From an uncultured Pelagibacteraceae bacterium (GTDB lineage Bacteria > Pseudomonadota > Alphaproteobacteria > Pelagibacterales > Pelagibacteraceae): a stretch of DNA of 64,000 bases. Under the pieces are notes generated by a model that was given only the letters and a program-made list of their open reading frames with translations, was not told the origin of the DNA and made no database searches. Positions 20,926-33,343 of this stretch are shown in pieces (within the stretch, counting starts at the first letter, position 1; the number at the start of each line of letters is the position of its first letter). Made by a program: the position numbers and the translations under genes. The stretch is from positions 91,113 to 155,112 of the forward strand of contig CACNFB010000002.1 of NCBI GenBank assembly GCA_902619665.1, written 5' to 3'.

Positions 20926-21477
20926 TTATTCTGATTTAAAAGATATTATCTTATCTGGATCAGTCACAGCTCCGTTATTATTCGAGTCGCCTCTTTTAAT
21001 TTTATCAACAAATTCCATTCCACTAATTACTTTACCGAATACAGTATATTGTCTGTCTAAAAATGGAGCTGGTTGAAAACAAATAAAAAACTGGCTATTA
21101 GCACTATCTGGGTTTTGAGATCTGGCCATAGATAATGTGCCTCTCTCATGTGGTAAATTATTAAATTCAGCTTTTAGATCTGGTAAATCAGAACCACCCA
21201 TACCTGCTCTATTTAAATCAAATTCTTTGCTCTCTGTATTACCAAATTGCACATCACCTGTCTGCGCCATAAATCCATCTATTACTCTATGAAATACAAC
21301 ACCGTTGTATTTTCCTGAATTTGCTAATTCTTTTATTCTGTTAACATGACCTGGGGCAACATCTGGAAATAATTCAATTTTCACCTCCCCGTCTTTTAAT
21401 TTTAAAATCATAGTATTTTCCTCCGCTGATAAATTAGAACTAATAAATAAAAATATTAAGATTAATACTCTAATCAT
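20926..21477 (-). CDS. Peptidyl-prolyl cis-trans isomerase (cyclophilin), exported
   Basis: GVVFHRVIDGFMAQTGD, NSQFFICF, FGKVISGME; signal peptide. Confidence 0.95.
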   Translation of the reverse strand: MIRVLILIFLFISSNLSAEENTMILKLKDGEVKIELFPDVAPGHVNRIKELANSGKYNGVVFHRVIDGFMAQTGDVQFGNTESKEFDLNRAGMGGSDLPDLKAEFNNLPHERGTLSMARSQNPDSANSQFFICFQPAPFLDRQYTVFGKVISGMEFVDKIKRGDSNNNGAVTDPDKIISFKSE

Positions 21478-21964
21478 TTAATTTTAGTTTTAAATGTTTT
21501 AATACACTTTTTGTAGTAAATTTCTTCACATTTCCTTTTAAATCGGCAATCTCTTTTACTAATTTAGATGAAATAATTTGATTTTGAGGGTCAGACATTA
21601 AAAATACAGTTTCAATTTTATCATTTAATTTTTTATTCATTCCAGAAAGTTGAAATTCATATTCAAAATCCGAAGTTGCTCTAAGTCCCCTAAGGATCAC
21701 GTTGGATTTCATTTTTTTACAAAAATCAGTCGTTAAAGTATTAAATGTTACTACCTTTATTTGCTTCTTTTTAAATTTAAGATCACTAAAAAGAGATTTT
21801 TTTACTAAATATTCTCTCTCTTCAGCTGAAAATAAATATTCTTTATTATTACCATCTGAAATCGCAATTATAAGGTTATCAAAAATATTTAATGCTTTTT
21901 TGATTAAATCTATATGGCCAAAAGTAATTGGGTCAAATGTTCCTGGATAAATAACTTTTTTCAT
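21470..21964 (-). CDS. coaD: Phosphopantetheine adenylyltransferase
   Basis: YPGTFDPITFGHIDLI, ILRGLRATSDFEYE, ISSKLVKE. Confidence 0.97.
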   Translation of the reverse strand: MKKVIYPGTFDPITFGHIDLIKKALNIFDNLIIAISDGNNKEYLFSAEEREYLVKKSLFSDLKFKKKQIKVVTFNTLTTDFCKKMKSNVILRGLRATSDFEYEFQLSGMNKKLNDKIETVFLMSDPQNQIISSKLVKEIADLKGNVKKFTTKSVLKHLKLKLND

Positions 21965-24507
21965 TATAGTAAGTTATCATCAATTTTAATTGCTGAAACA
22001 ACTTTTTCATCTCCTGATAATCTGATTATTCTAACTCCTTGTGTATTACGTCCAGCAATTCTTATTTCTTTAACCGCAACTCTAATCACTCTTCCCTTGT
22101 TTGTAGATATCAAAATTTCATCACCCTCAAAAACTGGGAACGAAGAAGACACATTTCCATTTCTAGAGGAATTAACTATACCTATTATTCCTTTTCCTCC
22201 TCTATTTGTTACCCTAAAATCATTTGAAGCAGTTCTTTTTCCAAAGCCGTTTTCGGTGATTGATAAAATAAATTTATCACCTTTTTTTCCATTTTTTGTA
22301 TCTTTATCAATAGTTGATAAAGATACGATCAAATCTTTTTCTTTTAGGTTTATACCTCTTATTCCCTTAGAGGATCTGCCTTTAAATAATCTAATCTTTT
22401 CAACGTTAAATCTTATAGATTTCCCGTTTAGTGAACTAAGTATAATATCTTGATCCTCTCTACATATTTTTACGCCGATAATTTTGTCGTCAGGATCAAG
22501 TTTCATCGCAATTTTTCCAGATGCGTTTATATTAATAAAATCTTCAAGAGAGTTTTTTCTTATTTTGCCTTTTGAAGTTGCAAAAACTATATTAAGATTT
22601 TTCCACTCTGATTTTTCTTCAGGCAAAGGCATTATAGAGCTTATAGATTGATGGTTTTTTAAAGGTAAAATGTTGTACAAAGACTTACCTCTTGAAATAG
22701 AAGTGCCCTCAGGTATTTTCCACGCTTTTAATTTATATACCAATCCTTCTGTTGAAAAAAAGAGAACTGATGTATGTGTGTTCACGGATAAGGTTTGCAC
22801 AACAGAGTCTTGTTCTCTTGTTTTAATTCCAGCCTTTCCCTTTCCACCTCTTTTCTGTGCCCTTACACTACTTAAGGCTCCGCGTTTGATATAACCTTGT
22901 AGAGTTACTGTTATAATTACAGATTCTTTTTGAATAGTTTCCTCAATATCGTAATTTAATATCGCATCAATTATTTTTGTTCTTCTTGGATTAGAGTATT
23001 TTTCCTTAATTAAATTCAAATCATTATTGATTACTTTTAATAATTCTTTTCTAGAAGATAAAATCTTTTTATATTGGATAATTAAGTCAGACAATTTTTT
23101 AATCTCAGCTTCTATTTCATTTATACCCAAAGCTGTAAGTTTTTGTAATCTTAATTCTAAAATAGAATTTACTTGATCAATTGAAAAAGAATATACTGCA
23201 ATAGTATTTTTTTTCTCTATAAGTTTAATAAATTTTTGAGTTGATTTAATTTTCCATTTTGTTTTAACTAATGTTTCTTTTGCAATTTCAGGATTTTTTG
23301 AATTTCTAATTATCTTAATAATCTTATCAATATTTTCTACAGCTACCGAAAGACCAATTAAAATGTGAGCTCTGTCTTCTGCTTTTTTTAAATCAAATTT
23401 TGTTTTCTTTGTGACAACATCTTCCCTAAATTTTAAAAAAGACTCTAAAAAATCCTTTAAATTACAGTTTTTTGGTTTTTTATCTACGATAGCTAAAGTA
23501 TTAAAGCTGAATGAAGACTCTAGTGATGTATACTTATAAAGTTGTCTTTTGACAGTTTCTGGTTCAGTATTTCTTTTTAAATCTATAGCAACTCTGATCC
23601 CTTCTCTATTTGACTCATCTCTGATATCACTAATACCTTCAATTTTTTTATCTCTTATTAATTCTACAATCTTTTCATTTAATACAGATTTGTTTATTTG
23701 ATAAGGAATATTTGTAATTACTAATCTTTCTTTGCCATTTTTTAACTGCTCTATATTGATATCACCTCTAATTTTAAAAGAACCTCTGCCTGTTTTATAA
23801 CCCGTTTTAATAATATCTTTACCAATGATTGTTCCGCCAGTAGGAAAATCTGGACCGGGTATATGTTTCATTAATTCATTAATTTTAATATCTTTATTAT
23901 TAATTAAAGCTTGTGTTGCATTTATTACTTCGCCAAGATTATGTGGCGGTATACTAGTCGCCATTCCGACCGCAATTCCTCCGGCACCATTAACTAATAA
24001 ATTCGGATATTGAGCTGGTAAAACAACTGGTTCTTTTTCTGTTTCATCATAATTGCTTTTAAAATCTACAGTATTTTTTTCTATATCCTCAATTAAATAC
24101 TCAGCTATTTTAGAAAGTCTGGTTTCTGTATATCTCATTGCAGCAGGTGGATCTCCGTCGACAGAACCAAAGTTTCCTTGTCCATCAATAAGTGGTACAC
24201 TCATTGAAAAATCTTGTACCATTCTAACTAAAGCATCATAAACAGCTTGATCTCCATGAGGATGATATTTACCAATAACATCACCGACAATTCTGGCTGA
24301 TTTTCTAAATTGTTTTGACCAATCAAAACCTCCTTTGTACATGGCATAAATTATTCTTCTGTGTACTGGTTTTAATCCATCTCTAATATCAGGTAATGCC
24401 CTACTAACAATAACGCTCATCGCGTATGATAGGTATGACGAACTCATTTCGTCGTACATAGCAATAGGTTTTATTTTAGATTTTTGATCTATTTCACTTT
24501 TGTCCAT
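21964..24507 (-). CDS. gyrA: DNA gyrase subunit A
   Basis: [48 protein letters not shown]-terminal beta-pinwheel repeats. Confidence 0.97.
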   Translation of the reverse strand: MDKSEIDQKSKIKPIAMYDEMSSSYLSYAMSVIVSRALPDIRDGLKPVHRRIIYAMYKGGFDWSKQFRKSARIVGDVIGKYHPHGDQAVYDALVRMVQDFSMSVPLIDGQGNFGSVDGDPPAAMRYTETRLSKIAEYLIEDIEKNTVDFKSNYDETEKEPVVLPAQYPNLLVNGAGGIAVGMATSIPPHNLGEVINATQALINNKDIKINELMKHIPGPDFPTGGTIIGKDIIKTGYKTGRGSFKIRGDINIEQLKNGKERLVITNIPYQINKSVLNEKIVELIRDKKIEGISDIRDESNREGIRVAIDLKRNTEPETVKRQLYKYTSLESSFSFNTLAIVDKKPKNCNLKDFLESFLKFREDVVTKKTKFDLKKAEDRAHILIGLSVAVENIDKIIKIIRNSKNPEIAKETLVKTKWKIKSTQKFIKLIEKKNTIAVYSFSIDQVNSILELRLQKLTALGINEIEAEIKKLSDLIIQYKKILSSRKELLKVINNDLNLIKEKYSNPRRTKIIDAILNYDIEETIQKESVIITVTLQGYIKRGALSSVRAQKRGGKGKAGIKTREQDSVVQTLSVNTHTSVLFFSTEGLVYKLKAWKIPEGTSISRGKSLYNILPLKNHQSISSIMPLPEEKSEWKNLNIVFATSKGKIRKNSLEDFININASGKIAMKLDPDDKIIGVKICREDQDIILSSLNGKSIRFNVEKIRLFKGRSSKGIRGINLKEKDLIVSLSTIDKDTKNGKKGDKFILSITENGFGKRTASNDFRVTNRGGKGIIGIVNSSRNGNVSSSFPVFEGDEILISTNKGRVIRVAVKEIRIAGRNTQGVRIIRLSGDEKVVSAIKIDDNLL

Positions 24508-24512
24508 AAAAG

Positions 24513-24956
24513 TTAAAAAGGTATATCATCGTCAAGATTGCTATCTGTAATTTGCGATACTTCTTGATTGTTATTTGATGAAGTTAAATTAGAAGCGCCA
24601 CCACCACCCCCTAACATTGTCAGTGATGAGTTGTAACCTTGTATAACAATTTCAGTAGAATACTTATCTTGGCCAGATTGTTCATCTTTCCATTTTCTAG
24701 TTGTCAATTGTCCTTCAACATAAATTTGAGCACCTTTTTTTAGATATTGTTGAACCACGTTTACTAAGCCCTCATTAAATACAACCACACGGTGCCATTC
24801 AGTTTTTTCTTTTTTTTCTCCAGTGTTTTTGTCTTTCCAGCTTTGACTTGTAGCTAAACTAAGTCTAGCAACACTTTTGCCATTAACCATTTGTTTAATT
24901 TCAGGATCTGCGCCTAATCGTCCAATTAATAGTACTTTATTTAAACTTCCAGCCAT
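24513..24956 (-). CDS. ssb: Single-stranded DNA-binding protein
   Basis: [25 protein letters not shown]-terminal acidic DDDIPF tip. Confidence 0.97.
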   Translation of the reverse strand: MAGSLNKVLLIGRLGADPEIKQMVNGKSVARLSLATSQSWKDKNTGEKKEKTEWHRVVVFNEGLVNVVQQYLKKGAQIYVEGQLTTRKWKDEQSGQDKYSTEIVIQGYNSSLTMLGGGGGASNLTSSNNNQEVSQITDSNLDDDIPF

Positions 24957-25030
24957 AATATTTTAATGATTTTATTATATCATAGAAAAGGTTTGATTAT
25001 TAATAATATTGAAGTAAAGCAACAAAAAAG

Positions 25031-27907
25031 ATGATTAAAAAGATAGTTATTAAAGGGGCAAAAGAACATAATTTGAGGAATATTTCTTTGGATATTCCAA
25101 AAGATAAATTTGTAGTAATAACTGGTCTGTCAGGATCAGGAAAATCATCTCTAGCTTTTGATACTATCTACGCCGAAGGACAAAGAAGATATGTTGAAAG
25201 TTTATCAGCTTATGCAAGACAATTTTTAGATAAAATGAAAAAGCCTAAAGTTGATTTAATCGAAGGCTTAAGTCCCGCAATATCAATTGAGCAAAAAAAT
25301 ACATCAAAAAATCCTAGATCAACAGTAGCAACTGTTACTGAAATATATGATTATATGAGAGTATTATTTGCAAGAGTTGGTATCCCCTACTCACCATTTA
25401 CTGGTAAAGAAATAAAATCACAAACAGTAACTCAAATTGTAGATAAAATTAAAACATTACCAAAAAAAAGTACTATTTATCTTTTTTCACCAATTGTAAG
25501 AGGTCGTAAAGGTGAATATAAAAAAGAAATTTTATCTTATAAAAAAAGAGGTTTTCGAAAAATTAAGATTGATGGAAAAATTTACGAGATAGATAACATC
25601 CCAGAATTAAATAAAAAAATAAAACATGAAATAGAAATATTAGTTGATAGGATAATACTAAATTCTGATTTAGGCAATCGTTTAGCTGAAAGTATCGAAA
25701 CCTCACTTAATTTGTCTAATGGATTATTATATGTAGAATACGAAAATGAAACGTTACCAGCTAAATTTAGAAAAAAAGAAAAAATAATATTTTCTTCTAA
25801 ATTTGCATGTCCTGAAAGCGGTTTTACTATAGAAGAAATTGAGCCAAGATTATTTTCATTTAATAGTCCATATGGAGCATGTGTCGAATGCGATGGTATT
25901 GGTATAAAATTAAATGTAGATCCTAATCTTGTTATTCCAAATGAAAAAAAGACAATTGCAGAAGGTGCGATTGAACCATGGTCTAAATCAAGCTCACTAT
26001 ATTATGCTCAAACACTATCATCCTTAGCAAAACACTATAACTTTTCTTTAGATGAAAAATGGTCAAAATTACCAAAAAAGATAAAGGATATAATTTTATA
26101 TGGTTCAGATGAAGAGGAAATTAAATTTTCTTACGATGATGGATATGAAAAATATTCGCATAAAAAAACTTTTGAGGGTGTAGTAAATAATCTTGAGAGA
26201 AGATATTTAGAAACTGATAGTGATTGGAAAAGAGAGGAAATATCACAATATCAATCAGATACTAAATGTGAGGCTTGTAACGGGTATAGATTAAAAGAAG
26301 AAGCATTATGTGTGAAAATAGACAATCAACACATAAGTGAAATATCTGAAAAATCTATTATAGATGCAGAAAAATGGTTCAAGTCTTTAAATGAAAAATT
26401 AGATGCAAGGCAAATAAAAATTGCAGAGCACATTCTAAAAGAAATAAATGAAAGACTAAATTTTTTATTAAATGTTGGATTGGATTATTTAACTTTATCA
26501 AGAGAGTCAGGTACTTTATCTGGTGGAGAGTCACAAAGGATAAGATTAGCTTCGCAAATTGGCTCTGGTCTGACCGGTGTACTTTATGTTCTTGATGAAC
26601 CATCTATAGGTCTTCACCAAAAAGACAATGTAAAATTAATTAATGCTTTAAAAAGATTAAGAGATTTAGGTAACACTGTAATTGTAGTAGAGCATGATAC
26701 TGAGACAATTGAAAATTCAGATTACATCATTGACTTAGGCCCAGAGGCTGGAAGCAAAGGTGGAGAAGTCATAGCTCACGGTGGATTAGAAGAGATAAAG
26801 AAAAATGAAAAAAGTATAACTGGTAAATACTTATGTAATAAATTTTATATACCAATACCAAAGAAAAGAAGATTAAGTAAGAATGGAAGATTTTTACAAA
26901 TTCTTGGTGCTTCAGGTAATAATCTAAAAAACGTTGATCTAAAAATTCCTTTTGGGACTTTTACTTGTATTACTGGAGTATCAGGTAGCGGTAAATCTAC
27001 TTTAATTTTACAAACTTTATTTAATGCTTTGAATATGAGTTTAAATAATAACAAATCAAGAAAAATTCCTATGCCGTTTAAAGGATTTAAAGGAATTGAA
27101 CTGATAGATAAAGTAATTGATATTGATCAATCACCAATAGGCAGAACTCCAAGATCTAACCCTGCTACTTACACTGCTGCTTTTGGACCTATTAGAGATT
27201 GGTTTACTAATTTACCAGAGTCTAAAAGTAGAGGATATAAACCAGGTAGATTTTCATTTAATGTTAAAGGAGGTAGATGTGAAGCCTGTGAAGGTGATGG
27301 TGTTATAACTTACGAAATGCACTTCCTTCCTGATGTATATGTAACATGTGATGAATGTAAAGGAAGTAGATACAACAGAGAAACTTTAGAAATTAAATTT
27401 AAAAATAAAAGTATAGCTGATGTATTAAACATGACCGTTGACGAAGGTTGTGATTTTTTTGAAAATATATCAAATATTAGATCAAAGTTACTGACACTTA
27501 AAAAAGTAGGACTTGGTTATATAAAAATTGGACAACAGGCAACCACATTATCTGGCGGAGAAGCACAAAGAATTAAACTAGCTAAAGAATTGTCAAAAAG
27601 ATCAACAGGTAGAACTATATATATTCTTGATGAACCTACTACAGGATTACATCAACATGACATTAAAAAACTTTTAGAAATTTTGCATACCTTTGTTGCA
27701 ACGGGCAATACAGTTATAGTTATAGAGCACAATTTAGATGTGATAAAAACAGCAGATCATATTATAGATATGGGTCCTGATGGTGGTGTAAAGGGTGGAG
27801 AAATTATCGCAGAGGGAAATCCAGAGAGCATTTGCAATGTTTCAAAAAGCTATACAGGTAAATTTTTAAAAAATTTACTAAACGGTAAATTTAAAAAAAT
27901 TGCATAA
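25031..27907 (+). CDS. uvrA: Excinuclease ABC subunit A
   Basis: [47 protein letters not shown], CEACxGDG zinc finger, [12 protein letters not shown]. Confidence 0.98.
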   Translation: MIKKIVIKGAKEHNLRNISLDIPKDKFVVITGLSGSGKSSLAFDTIYAEGQRRYVESLSAYARQFLDKMKKPKVDLIEGLSPAISIEQKNTSKNPRSTVATVTEIYDYMRVLFARVGIPYSPFTGKEIKSQTVTQIVDKIKTLPKKSTIYLFSPIVRGRKGEYKKEILSYKKRGFRKIKIDGKIYEIDNIPELNKKIKHEIEILVDRIILNSDLGNRLAESIETSLNLSNGLLYVEYENETLPAKFRKKEKIIFSSKFACPESGFTIEEIEPRLFSFNSPYGACVECDGIGIKLNVDPNLVIPNEKKTIAEGAIEPWSKSSSLYYAQTLSSLAKHYNFSLDEKWSKLPKKIKDIILYGSDEEEIKFSYDDGYEKYSHKKTFEGVVNNLERRYLETDSDWKREEISQYQSDTKCEACNGYRLKEEALCVKIDNQHISEISEKSIIDAEKWFKSLNEKLDARQIKIAEHILKEINERLNFLLNVGLDYLTLSRESGTLSGGESQRIRLASQIGSGLTGVLYVLDEPSIGLHQKDNVKLINALKRLRDLGNTVIVVEHDTETIENSDYIIDLGPEAGSKGGEVIAHGGLEEIKKNEKSITGKYLCNKFYIPIPKKRRLSKNGRFLQILGASGNNLKNVDLKIPFGTFTCITGVSGSGKSTLILQTLFNALNMSLNNNKSRKIPMPFKGFKGIELIDKVIDIDQSPIGRTPRSNPATYTAAFGPIRDWFTNLPESKSRGYKPGRFSFNVKGGRCEACEGDGVITYEMHFLPDVYVTCDECKGSRYNRETLEIKFKNKSIADVLNMTVDEGCDFFENISNIRSKLLTLKKVGLGYIKIGQQATTLSGGEAQRIKLAKELSKRSTGRTIYILDEPTTGLHQHDIKKLLEILHTFVATGNTVIVIEHNLDVIKTADHIIDMGPDGGVKGGEIIAEGNPESICNVSKSYTGKFLKNLLNGKFKKIA

Positions 27908-27933
27908 ATAATTAAATTTTGTTATAATTAAAT

Positions 27934-28536
27934 ATGGGAAATATCTTAAGTTCATTATCAAGAACTGTACATCTATCACTTGCTTTATCTATTGTATTGT
28001 TTTTGATTTTATTTTTTCAAAATGGTGGTTTTGACTTTGACACATTGTTCTGGAGTTGGTTATTCAGATACATCCATGTTTTAGTTGGAATAATGTGGAT
28101 AGGATTATTGTGGTATTTTAACTTTGTTCAAATACCGAATATGTCTAAAATTCCAGATGAACATAAACCTGCGATAAGTAAGGTAATTGCTCCAGCTGCA
28201 CTATTTTGGTTTAGATGGGCGGCTCTTGCAACAATCATTTCAGGTTTAATATTAGGTTACATAAACGGATATATTCATGATGCCATGACACTAGGTATTA
28301 TGTCAGGCGGTGGAAAAAGTACTGCGATAGGAATTGGAATGTGGCTGGGTATAATAATGGCATTCAATGTTTGGTTTGTTATATGGCCAAATCAAAAAAA
28401 AGCATTAGGCATTGTTGAGGTAGATGCAGACACTAAAGCAAAATCAGCTAGAGTTGCAATGTTGTTTTCTAGAACAAATACTTTGCTTTCGTTACCTATG
28501 CTTTTAAGCATGGTTGTAGCGCAAAATCTTTATTAA
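27934..28536 (+). CDS. PuuD-like (urate hydroxylase membrane domain-like) protein, function uncertain
   Basis: FWSWLFRYIHVLVGIMWIGLLWYFNFVQIP, FNVWFVIWPNQKK; no cytochrome c CxxCH present. Confidence 0.65.
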   Translation: MGNILSSLSRTVHLSLALSIVLFLILFFQNGGFDFDTLFWSWLFRYIHVLVGIMWIGLLWYFNFVQIPNMSKIPDEHKPAISKVIAPAALFWFRWAALATIISGLILGYINGYIHDAMTLGIMSGGGKSTAIGIGMWLGIIMAFNVWFVIWPNQKKALGIVEVDADTKAKSARVAMLFSRTNTLLSLPMLLSMVVAQNLY

Positions 28537-29426
28537 TCTTCCTCTTTAATCAAAGTTTTTTGAGATACCTTAAAGTAAACAAGTACTGGATTTGCAATGA
28601 ATATAGATGAGTAAGTTCCAAGTATAACTCCTAGGATCATTGCAAAAGAAAAACCTTTAAGGATTTCTCCTCCAAAAAAGAAAATAGATAAGAGTGCTAA
28701 AAGTGTAGTGACTGATGTTATTAAGGTTCTAGATAATGTTTCGTTAATAGATAGGTTTGTTAAATCAAAAATTTTTATATCTGCATATTTTTTTAAGTTT
28801 TCTCTTACTCTATCAAAAATTACAACAGTGTCGTTCATTGAATAACCAACAATTGTTAATACGGCAGCCACAATTGATAAATTTATCTCTAAACTCAAAA
28901 GAGAAAATATACCAAGTGTTATTATAACATCATGGAATATAGCTACTATTGCGCCAATGCTGAATTGCCATTCAAATCTAAACCAAATATAAATTAACAT
29001 AGCAGCTAATGCTATTGCTATCGATGTTACACCATCTTGCAATAGTTCTGCACTTACTTTTGGGCCAACATTTTCAACTCGTCTAAAACTGTAATCCTCG
29101 AGGTAATTATCTAAATCATTTTTTAAATTTTTAATAAAGTCAGGTTCATTAAGATCTGATCTTTTAAATTTAATTACATAATCTCCTTCAGCACCAAATT
29201 TTTTAACAGAAAGATCATCCAAATTAAGTTTATTAAACGCACCTCTAATATCTTCAGTTTTATAATTAGTATTATCAGATCTTAATTCAATTAAAGTTCC
29301 ACCTTTAAAGTCTACACCATAATTTAAACCTTTAAATGTTAGAAAGAAAATAGACATTATGAATAATATTAATGAAATTATATTTGATAGATTATAATAT
29401 TTGTTAAACAAGTATTTTCCGGTCAT
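28533..29426 (-). CDS. secF: Protein translocase subunit SecF
   Basis: GVDFKGGTLIELR, VGYSMNDTVVIFDRVREN. Confidence 0.96.
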   Translation of the reverse strand: MTGKYLFNKYYNLSNIISLILFIMSIFFLTFKGLNYGVDFKGGTLIELRSDNTNYKTEDIRGAFNKLNLDDLSVKKFGAEGDYVIKFKRSDLNEPDFIKNLKNDLDNYLEDYSFRRVENVGPKVSAELLQDGVTSIAIALAAMLIYIWFRFEWQFSIGAIVAIFHDVIITLGIFSLLSLEINLSIVAAVLTIVGYSMNDTVVIFDRVRENLKKYADIKIFDLTNLSINETLSRTLITSVTTLLALLSIFFFGGEILKGFSFAMILGVILGTYSSIFIANPVLVYFKVSQKTLIKEED

Positions 29427-30976
29427 TTGATAGTCACTTTATTATTTTTATTTTTAATTACATAAAGAGATGTAAGCAATCGCGCAATGTAATAAACGGA
29501 GAATAATGTTGTTAAAATTCCAATTGATAGTGTTACTGAAAAGCCCTTTACAGGACCAGAGCCAAAAACAAATAGAATTAATGCTGCAATTATTGTTGTT
29601 ATATTTGCATCTAAGATCGCGGTTCTTGATAAGGTGTATCCGTTATCAAATGCAATTACTTTATTTTTTTCTTTTTTTAATTCTTCCTTAATTCTTTCAA
29701 AAATCAAAACGTTAGCATCAACAGCCATACCAACTGTAAGAATAATACCAGCGATGCCAGGTAGTGTTAATGTAGCTTCAAATATGGTTAAGAAACCAAG
29801 TAACATGAATAAATTTATTATTAGAGCGAAATTTGAAATTAAGCCAAATAACCTATACTTATAAATCATATATAAAATCACTAAAATAAATCCAATTATT
29901 AGAGATAAAACTCCAGCTTTAATAGAGTCCTCTCCTAAATCTGGTCCAACAGTTCGCTCTTCAATTATATCTAAAGGCGCTGGCAAAGCACCTGATCTAA
30001 GTAATAATGCAAGGTCAGTTGCTGACTGGAATGTAAATCCGCCTGAAATTTGACCTGATCCGCTTGCAATTACATCTCTAATTACAGGTGCACTAATAAT
30101 CTGATTATCTAATACTATTGCTAATTGTTTACCAATTCCGTTTTTTGTAGCTCTTCCAAATTTTCTTGCACCTAACCTATCTAAAGTAAAACTTACAACC
30201 GTTTCATTATTAATATTATCCATCTGAGGTTTGGCATCTATTAAATTGTCACCACTAATAATAATTCTTTTACTAACATTCAGTTCTTCACCTGTATCAA
30301 GATCTTTTAATTTTTCTGAACCAAAAGAGGCATCTGTATTTTGAGTTACAAATCTAAACGTTAAATTTGCAGTCCTTCCTAATAATGATTTTATTCTATC
30401 GGGATTATCTAAACCGGGTAACTCTACAGCAATTCTATTTGAACCACTTTTTGTAATACTAGGTTCGTTAGTTCCAACCTCGTCAACTCTTTTTCTGACA
30501 ATCTCTATTGCTTGATCTAACAAAGATTGCTCAATTTCAATAATACCATATTTTGTAAGTGTTAATTCAAATATATTATCAATTAATTCAACATTGTATT
30601 GATTGGATTTGTAAACATCGAAATAAGGATTTAATTCGTTATCATTTTTAAATAATTCTAATATTTTTTCTTGATCATTTGTATTTGACTTAAATAAAAC
30701 TTTTTGTTTTCCTAATTTATAATCAAAAGTTTTTATTTCTTTTTTTTTAAAATAATTACGTACTTGTGTAAGTTTAGATTGAAGTGTTTGATTAATTACT
30801 GGATTTTTATCTACTTCCAAAAGCAAATATGATCCACCTTGCAAATCAAGACCCAGGTTTACTTTTTTTTTCAAAAAGAAATCCTCGTTATTAATAAAAT
30901 TAGAAATACTAAAAAATATTAAAGAAAAACAAAAAACTATTATTGAAATTATTTTTAATCTCGAAAAATATAACAC
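29423..30976 (-). CDS. secD: Protein translocase subunit SecD
   Basis: LGLDLQGGSYLLLEVD, LPGIAGIILTVGMAVDANVLIFERIKEE. Confidence 0.97.
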   Translation of the reverse strand: MLYFSRLKIISIIVFCFSLIFFSISNFINNEDFFLKKKVNLGLDLQGGSYLLLEVDKNPVINQTLQSKLTQVRNYFKKKEIKTFDYKLGKQKVLFKSNTNDQEKILELFKNDNELNPYFDVYKSNQYNVELIDNIFELTLTKYGIIEIEQSLLDQAIEIVRKRVDEVGTNEPSITKSGSNRIAVELPGLDNPDRIKSLLGRTANLTFRFVTQNTDASFGSEKLKDLDTGEELNVSKRIIISGDNLIDAKPQMDNINNETVVSFTLDRLGARKFGRATKNGIGKQLAIVLDNQIISAPVIRDVIASGSGQISGGFTFQSATDLALLLRSGALPAPLDIIEERTVGPDLGEDSIKAGVLSLIIGFILVILYMIYKYRLFGLISNFALIINLFMLLGFLTIFEATLTLPGIAGIILTVGMAVDANVLIFERIKEELKKEKNKVIAFDNGYTLSRTAILDANITTIIAALILFVFGSGPVKGFSVTLSIGILTTLFSVYYIARLLTSLYVIKNKNNKVTIK

Positions 30977-30985
30977 TTAAATTGA

Positions 30986-31273
30986 CTATTTTTTTGGTTC
31001 TGTTCCACTAATCAAGGCTTGTACGCCTGTAGATTTGATCACTTCAACTTTTACATTGTCTGCTATAAGTATTTCTGCTCTATCGTTTTCAATAATTCTT
31101 TCTACCGTACCAACTATACCACCTGAAGTAATTACCTTGTCACCACGTTTTAAGCCTTCGACCATGACTTTATGTTCTTTTACTTTTTTTTGCTGTGGCC
31201 TAATTAAAAAGAAATAAAAAATGATAAAAATTAGTATTAAAGGTATTAGTTGTGCTATTCCAGACTCTGACAT
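30986..31273 (-). CDS. yajC: Preprotein translocase subunit YajC
   Basis: FFLIRPQQKKVKEHKVMVEGLKRGDKVITSGGIVGTV. Confidence 0.95.
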   Translation of the reverse strand: MSESGIAQLIPLILIFIIFYFFLIRPQQKKVKEHKVMVEGLKRGDKVITSGGIVGTVERIIENDRAEILIADNVKVEVIKSTGVQALISGTEPKK

Positions 31274-31326
31274 AAATTAAATTTTGTTAAAGTACCTATT
31301 ATACCATTAATATTATTTTAACAACT

Positions 31327-32586
31327 CTAAATCTTAGAAATAACTTCCAAATTGTTCATATATGGTCTTAGAATATCAGGAATTAGAATAGACCCATCCT
31401 CTTGCTGATAGTTTTCTAATATTGCAATCAAAGTTCTCCCTACTGCTAGACCGCTACCATTTAGAGTGCCTAAAAATTCTTTTTCATTATTAGATTTTTT
31501 AAATCTAGCTTTCATTCTTCTAGCTTGAAAAGTTCCACATGTAGAGCAGCTAGAAATTTCTCTATAAATATTTTCTGATGGTAGCCATACTTCTATATCA
31601 TAAGTTTTTTGGGCGCTAAAACCCATATCTCCTGTGCAAAGTGTTATTACTCTGTAAGGTAATTTAAGTTTTTCTAATATTTTACAAGCTGAACTAGTCA
31701 TCCTTTCAAGTTCATCTTTACAATTAACTGGGTCAACAATACTAACTAACTCAACTTTATAAAATTGATGCTGCCTTATCATGCCTTTGGTGTCTTTTCC
31801 GTAACTCCCAGCTTCTTTTCTAAAACATGGTGTTGACGCAACAAATCTTAAAGGTAAATCAGAATGATTTAGTATAGTATCATTAACCATATTCGTTAAT
31901 ATTACTTCAGCAGTTGGTATAAGAAATTTTCTTCCAGATTTATTATCAAGTTTTATTTCAAACTGATCATCCTCAAATTTTGGCATTTGTCCTGTACCAA
32001 ACATACTATTTTCACTTGCAAATAATGGTGGGGAAATTTCTTTATAACCATTTTCATTTATATGTGTATCAATCATAAAATTTGATATTGCTCTTTCCAA
32101 TTGAGCTAATTTATCTTTAACAAATACAAATCTTGATCCAGTTGTCTTGGTTGCTAGTTCAAAATCAAGCATATTCAAATTTTCACCTAATTCGTAATGT
32201 GATTTAGGTTTAAATTTAAAATTAGGAATGTTGCCACTTTTCTTTATTTCTTTATTAGATTTTTCATCTTTGCCAACAGGTACATCTTCAAGAGCTATAT
32301 TGGGAATTTGAGATAAAATTTGATTTAGCTTTTTACTTTCATTTAATTGATCTTCACTAATTTTATCTATTTTTTTAGATAAATCTTTTGATTTTGCAAA
32401 TAAACTTTTGTCATTTTGTTTTGAAAGGGTTTTTTTTTCTGATTCAAGTTTTTCTTTTTCTTGTATCAAAGATCTGTTTTTGGTGTCTAATTCTAAAATT
32501 TTATCAAGATTAACTTCTGTATTCCTATTATTTACTTGTTTTTTAAATTCAGAAAAATTATTTCTAATATATTTAATATCATGCAT
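31327..32586 (-). CDS. serS: Seryl-tRNA synthetase
   Basis: MHDIKYIRNN, FRKEAGSYGKDTKGMIRQHQFYKVE, GSGLAVGRTLIAILEN. Confidence 0.97.
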   Translation of the reverse strand: MHDIKYIRNNFSEFKKQVNNRNTEVNLDKILELDTKNRSLIQEKEKLESEKKTLSKQNDKSLFAKSKDLSKKIDKISEDQLNESKKLNQILSQIPNIALEDVPVGKDEKSNKEIKKSGNIPNFKFKPKSHYELGENLNMLDFELATKTTGSRFVFVKDKLAQLERAISNFMIDTHINENGYKEISPPLFASENSMFGTGQMPKFEDDQFEIKLDNKSGRKFLIPTAEVILTNMVNDTILNHSDLPLRFVASTPCFRKEAGSYGKDTKGMIRQHQFYKVELVSIVDPVNCKDELERMTSSACKILEKLKLPYRVITLCTGDMGFSAQKTYDIEVWLPSENIYREISSCSTCGTFQARRMKARFKKSNNEKEFLGTLNGSGLAVGRTLIAILENYQQEDGSILIPDILRPYMNNLEVISKI

Positions 32587-33343
32587 CTTTTTTTTCTGCC
32601 TTTTTTTCTATAACTTTTACAGATATTATTGATAATTCATACAATAATAACAATGGAACCGCTAATCCAATTTGAGTGACAGGATCTGGCGGAGTCAGTA
32701 CAGCTGCAACGGCAAAAATAATAATCACAACATATTTACGTCTCTCTCTTAAAAAAATCGAATCAATAAATCCAATTCTTGCTAATAAAGATAAAATAAC
32801 TGGAAGCTGAAAGCTTATACCAAAAGCAAATATTAACTTCATAACTAATGATAAGTATTCATTAACTTTAGCTTCAAGCTGTATAGGTAGGGCTGTTGTT
32901 AAACCAGTGCTTTCAAAAGAAAGAAAAAATTTAATAGCAAGAGGCATTATTAAATAATAAACAAGCATTCCACCTAATAAAAAAAGAATTGGTGTAAGAA
33001 CTAGATAAGGCATTAAAGCAGATTTTTCATGCTCATACAGACCTGGTGCAATGAATTTCCATATTTGAATTAAAATATATGGACAAGTTAAAAAAAATGC
33101 TGCGAAAAAAGCAACCTTGATATAAGTTAAAAAAGTTTCTTGTAACGCTGTAAATATTAATCTTCTTTCTATTTGACTATCTTTAACAGCTTCTGCATAA
33201 GGCGAAACTAGAAAACCATAAATCTCTTCAGAAAAAATGTAACATACAACAAATAAAATAGTTAAAAATATAAAGGAGTGAATTAATCTTTTTCTTAATT
33301 CAGTTAAATGACTTATGAATCCCTCTTCTTTATTTTCCTTCAT
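32579..33343 (-). CDS. tatC: Sec-independent translocase TatC
   Basis: FISHLTELRKRLIHS, FGISFQLPVIL, LTPPDPVTQ. Confidence 0.97.
   Translation of the reverse strand: MKENKEEGFISHLTELRKRLIHSFIFLTILFVVCYIFSEEIYGFLVSPYAEAVKDSQIERRLIFTALQETFLTYIKVAFFAAFFLTCPYILIQIWKFIAPGLYEHEKSALMPYLVLTPILFLLGGMLVYYLIMPLAIKFFLSFESTGLTTALPIQLEAKVNEYLSLVMKLIFAFGISFQLPVILSLLARIGFIDSIFLRERRKYVVIIIFAVAAVLTPPDPVTQIGLAVPLLLLYELSIISVKVIEKKAEKKDA

Noticed and set aside
21914-22453. 179-aa plus-strand ORF opposite gyrA and coaD
   Set aside because: Fully antisense to well-supported conserved genes; low-complexity Ser/Pro/Leu/Ile composition typical of shadow ORFs in AT-rich coding DNA.
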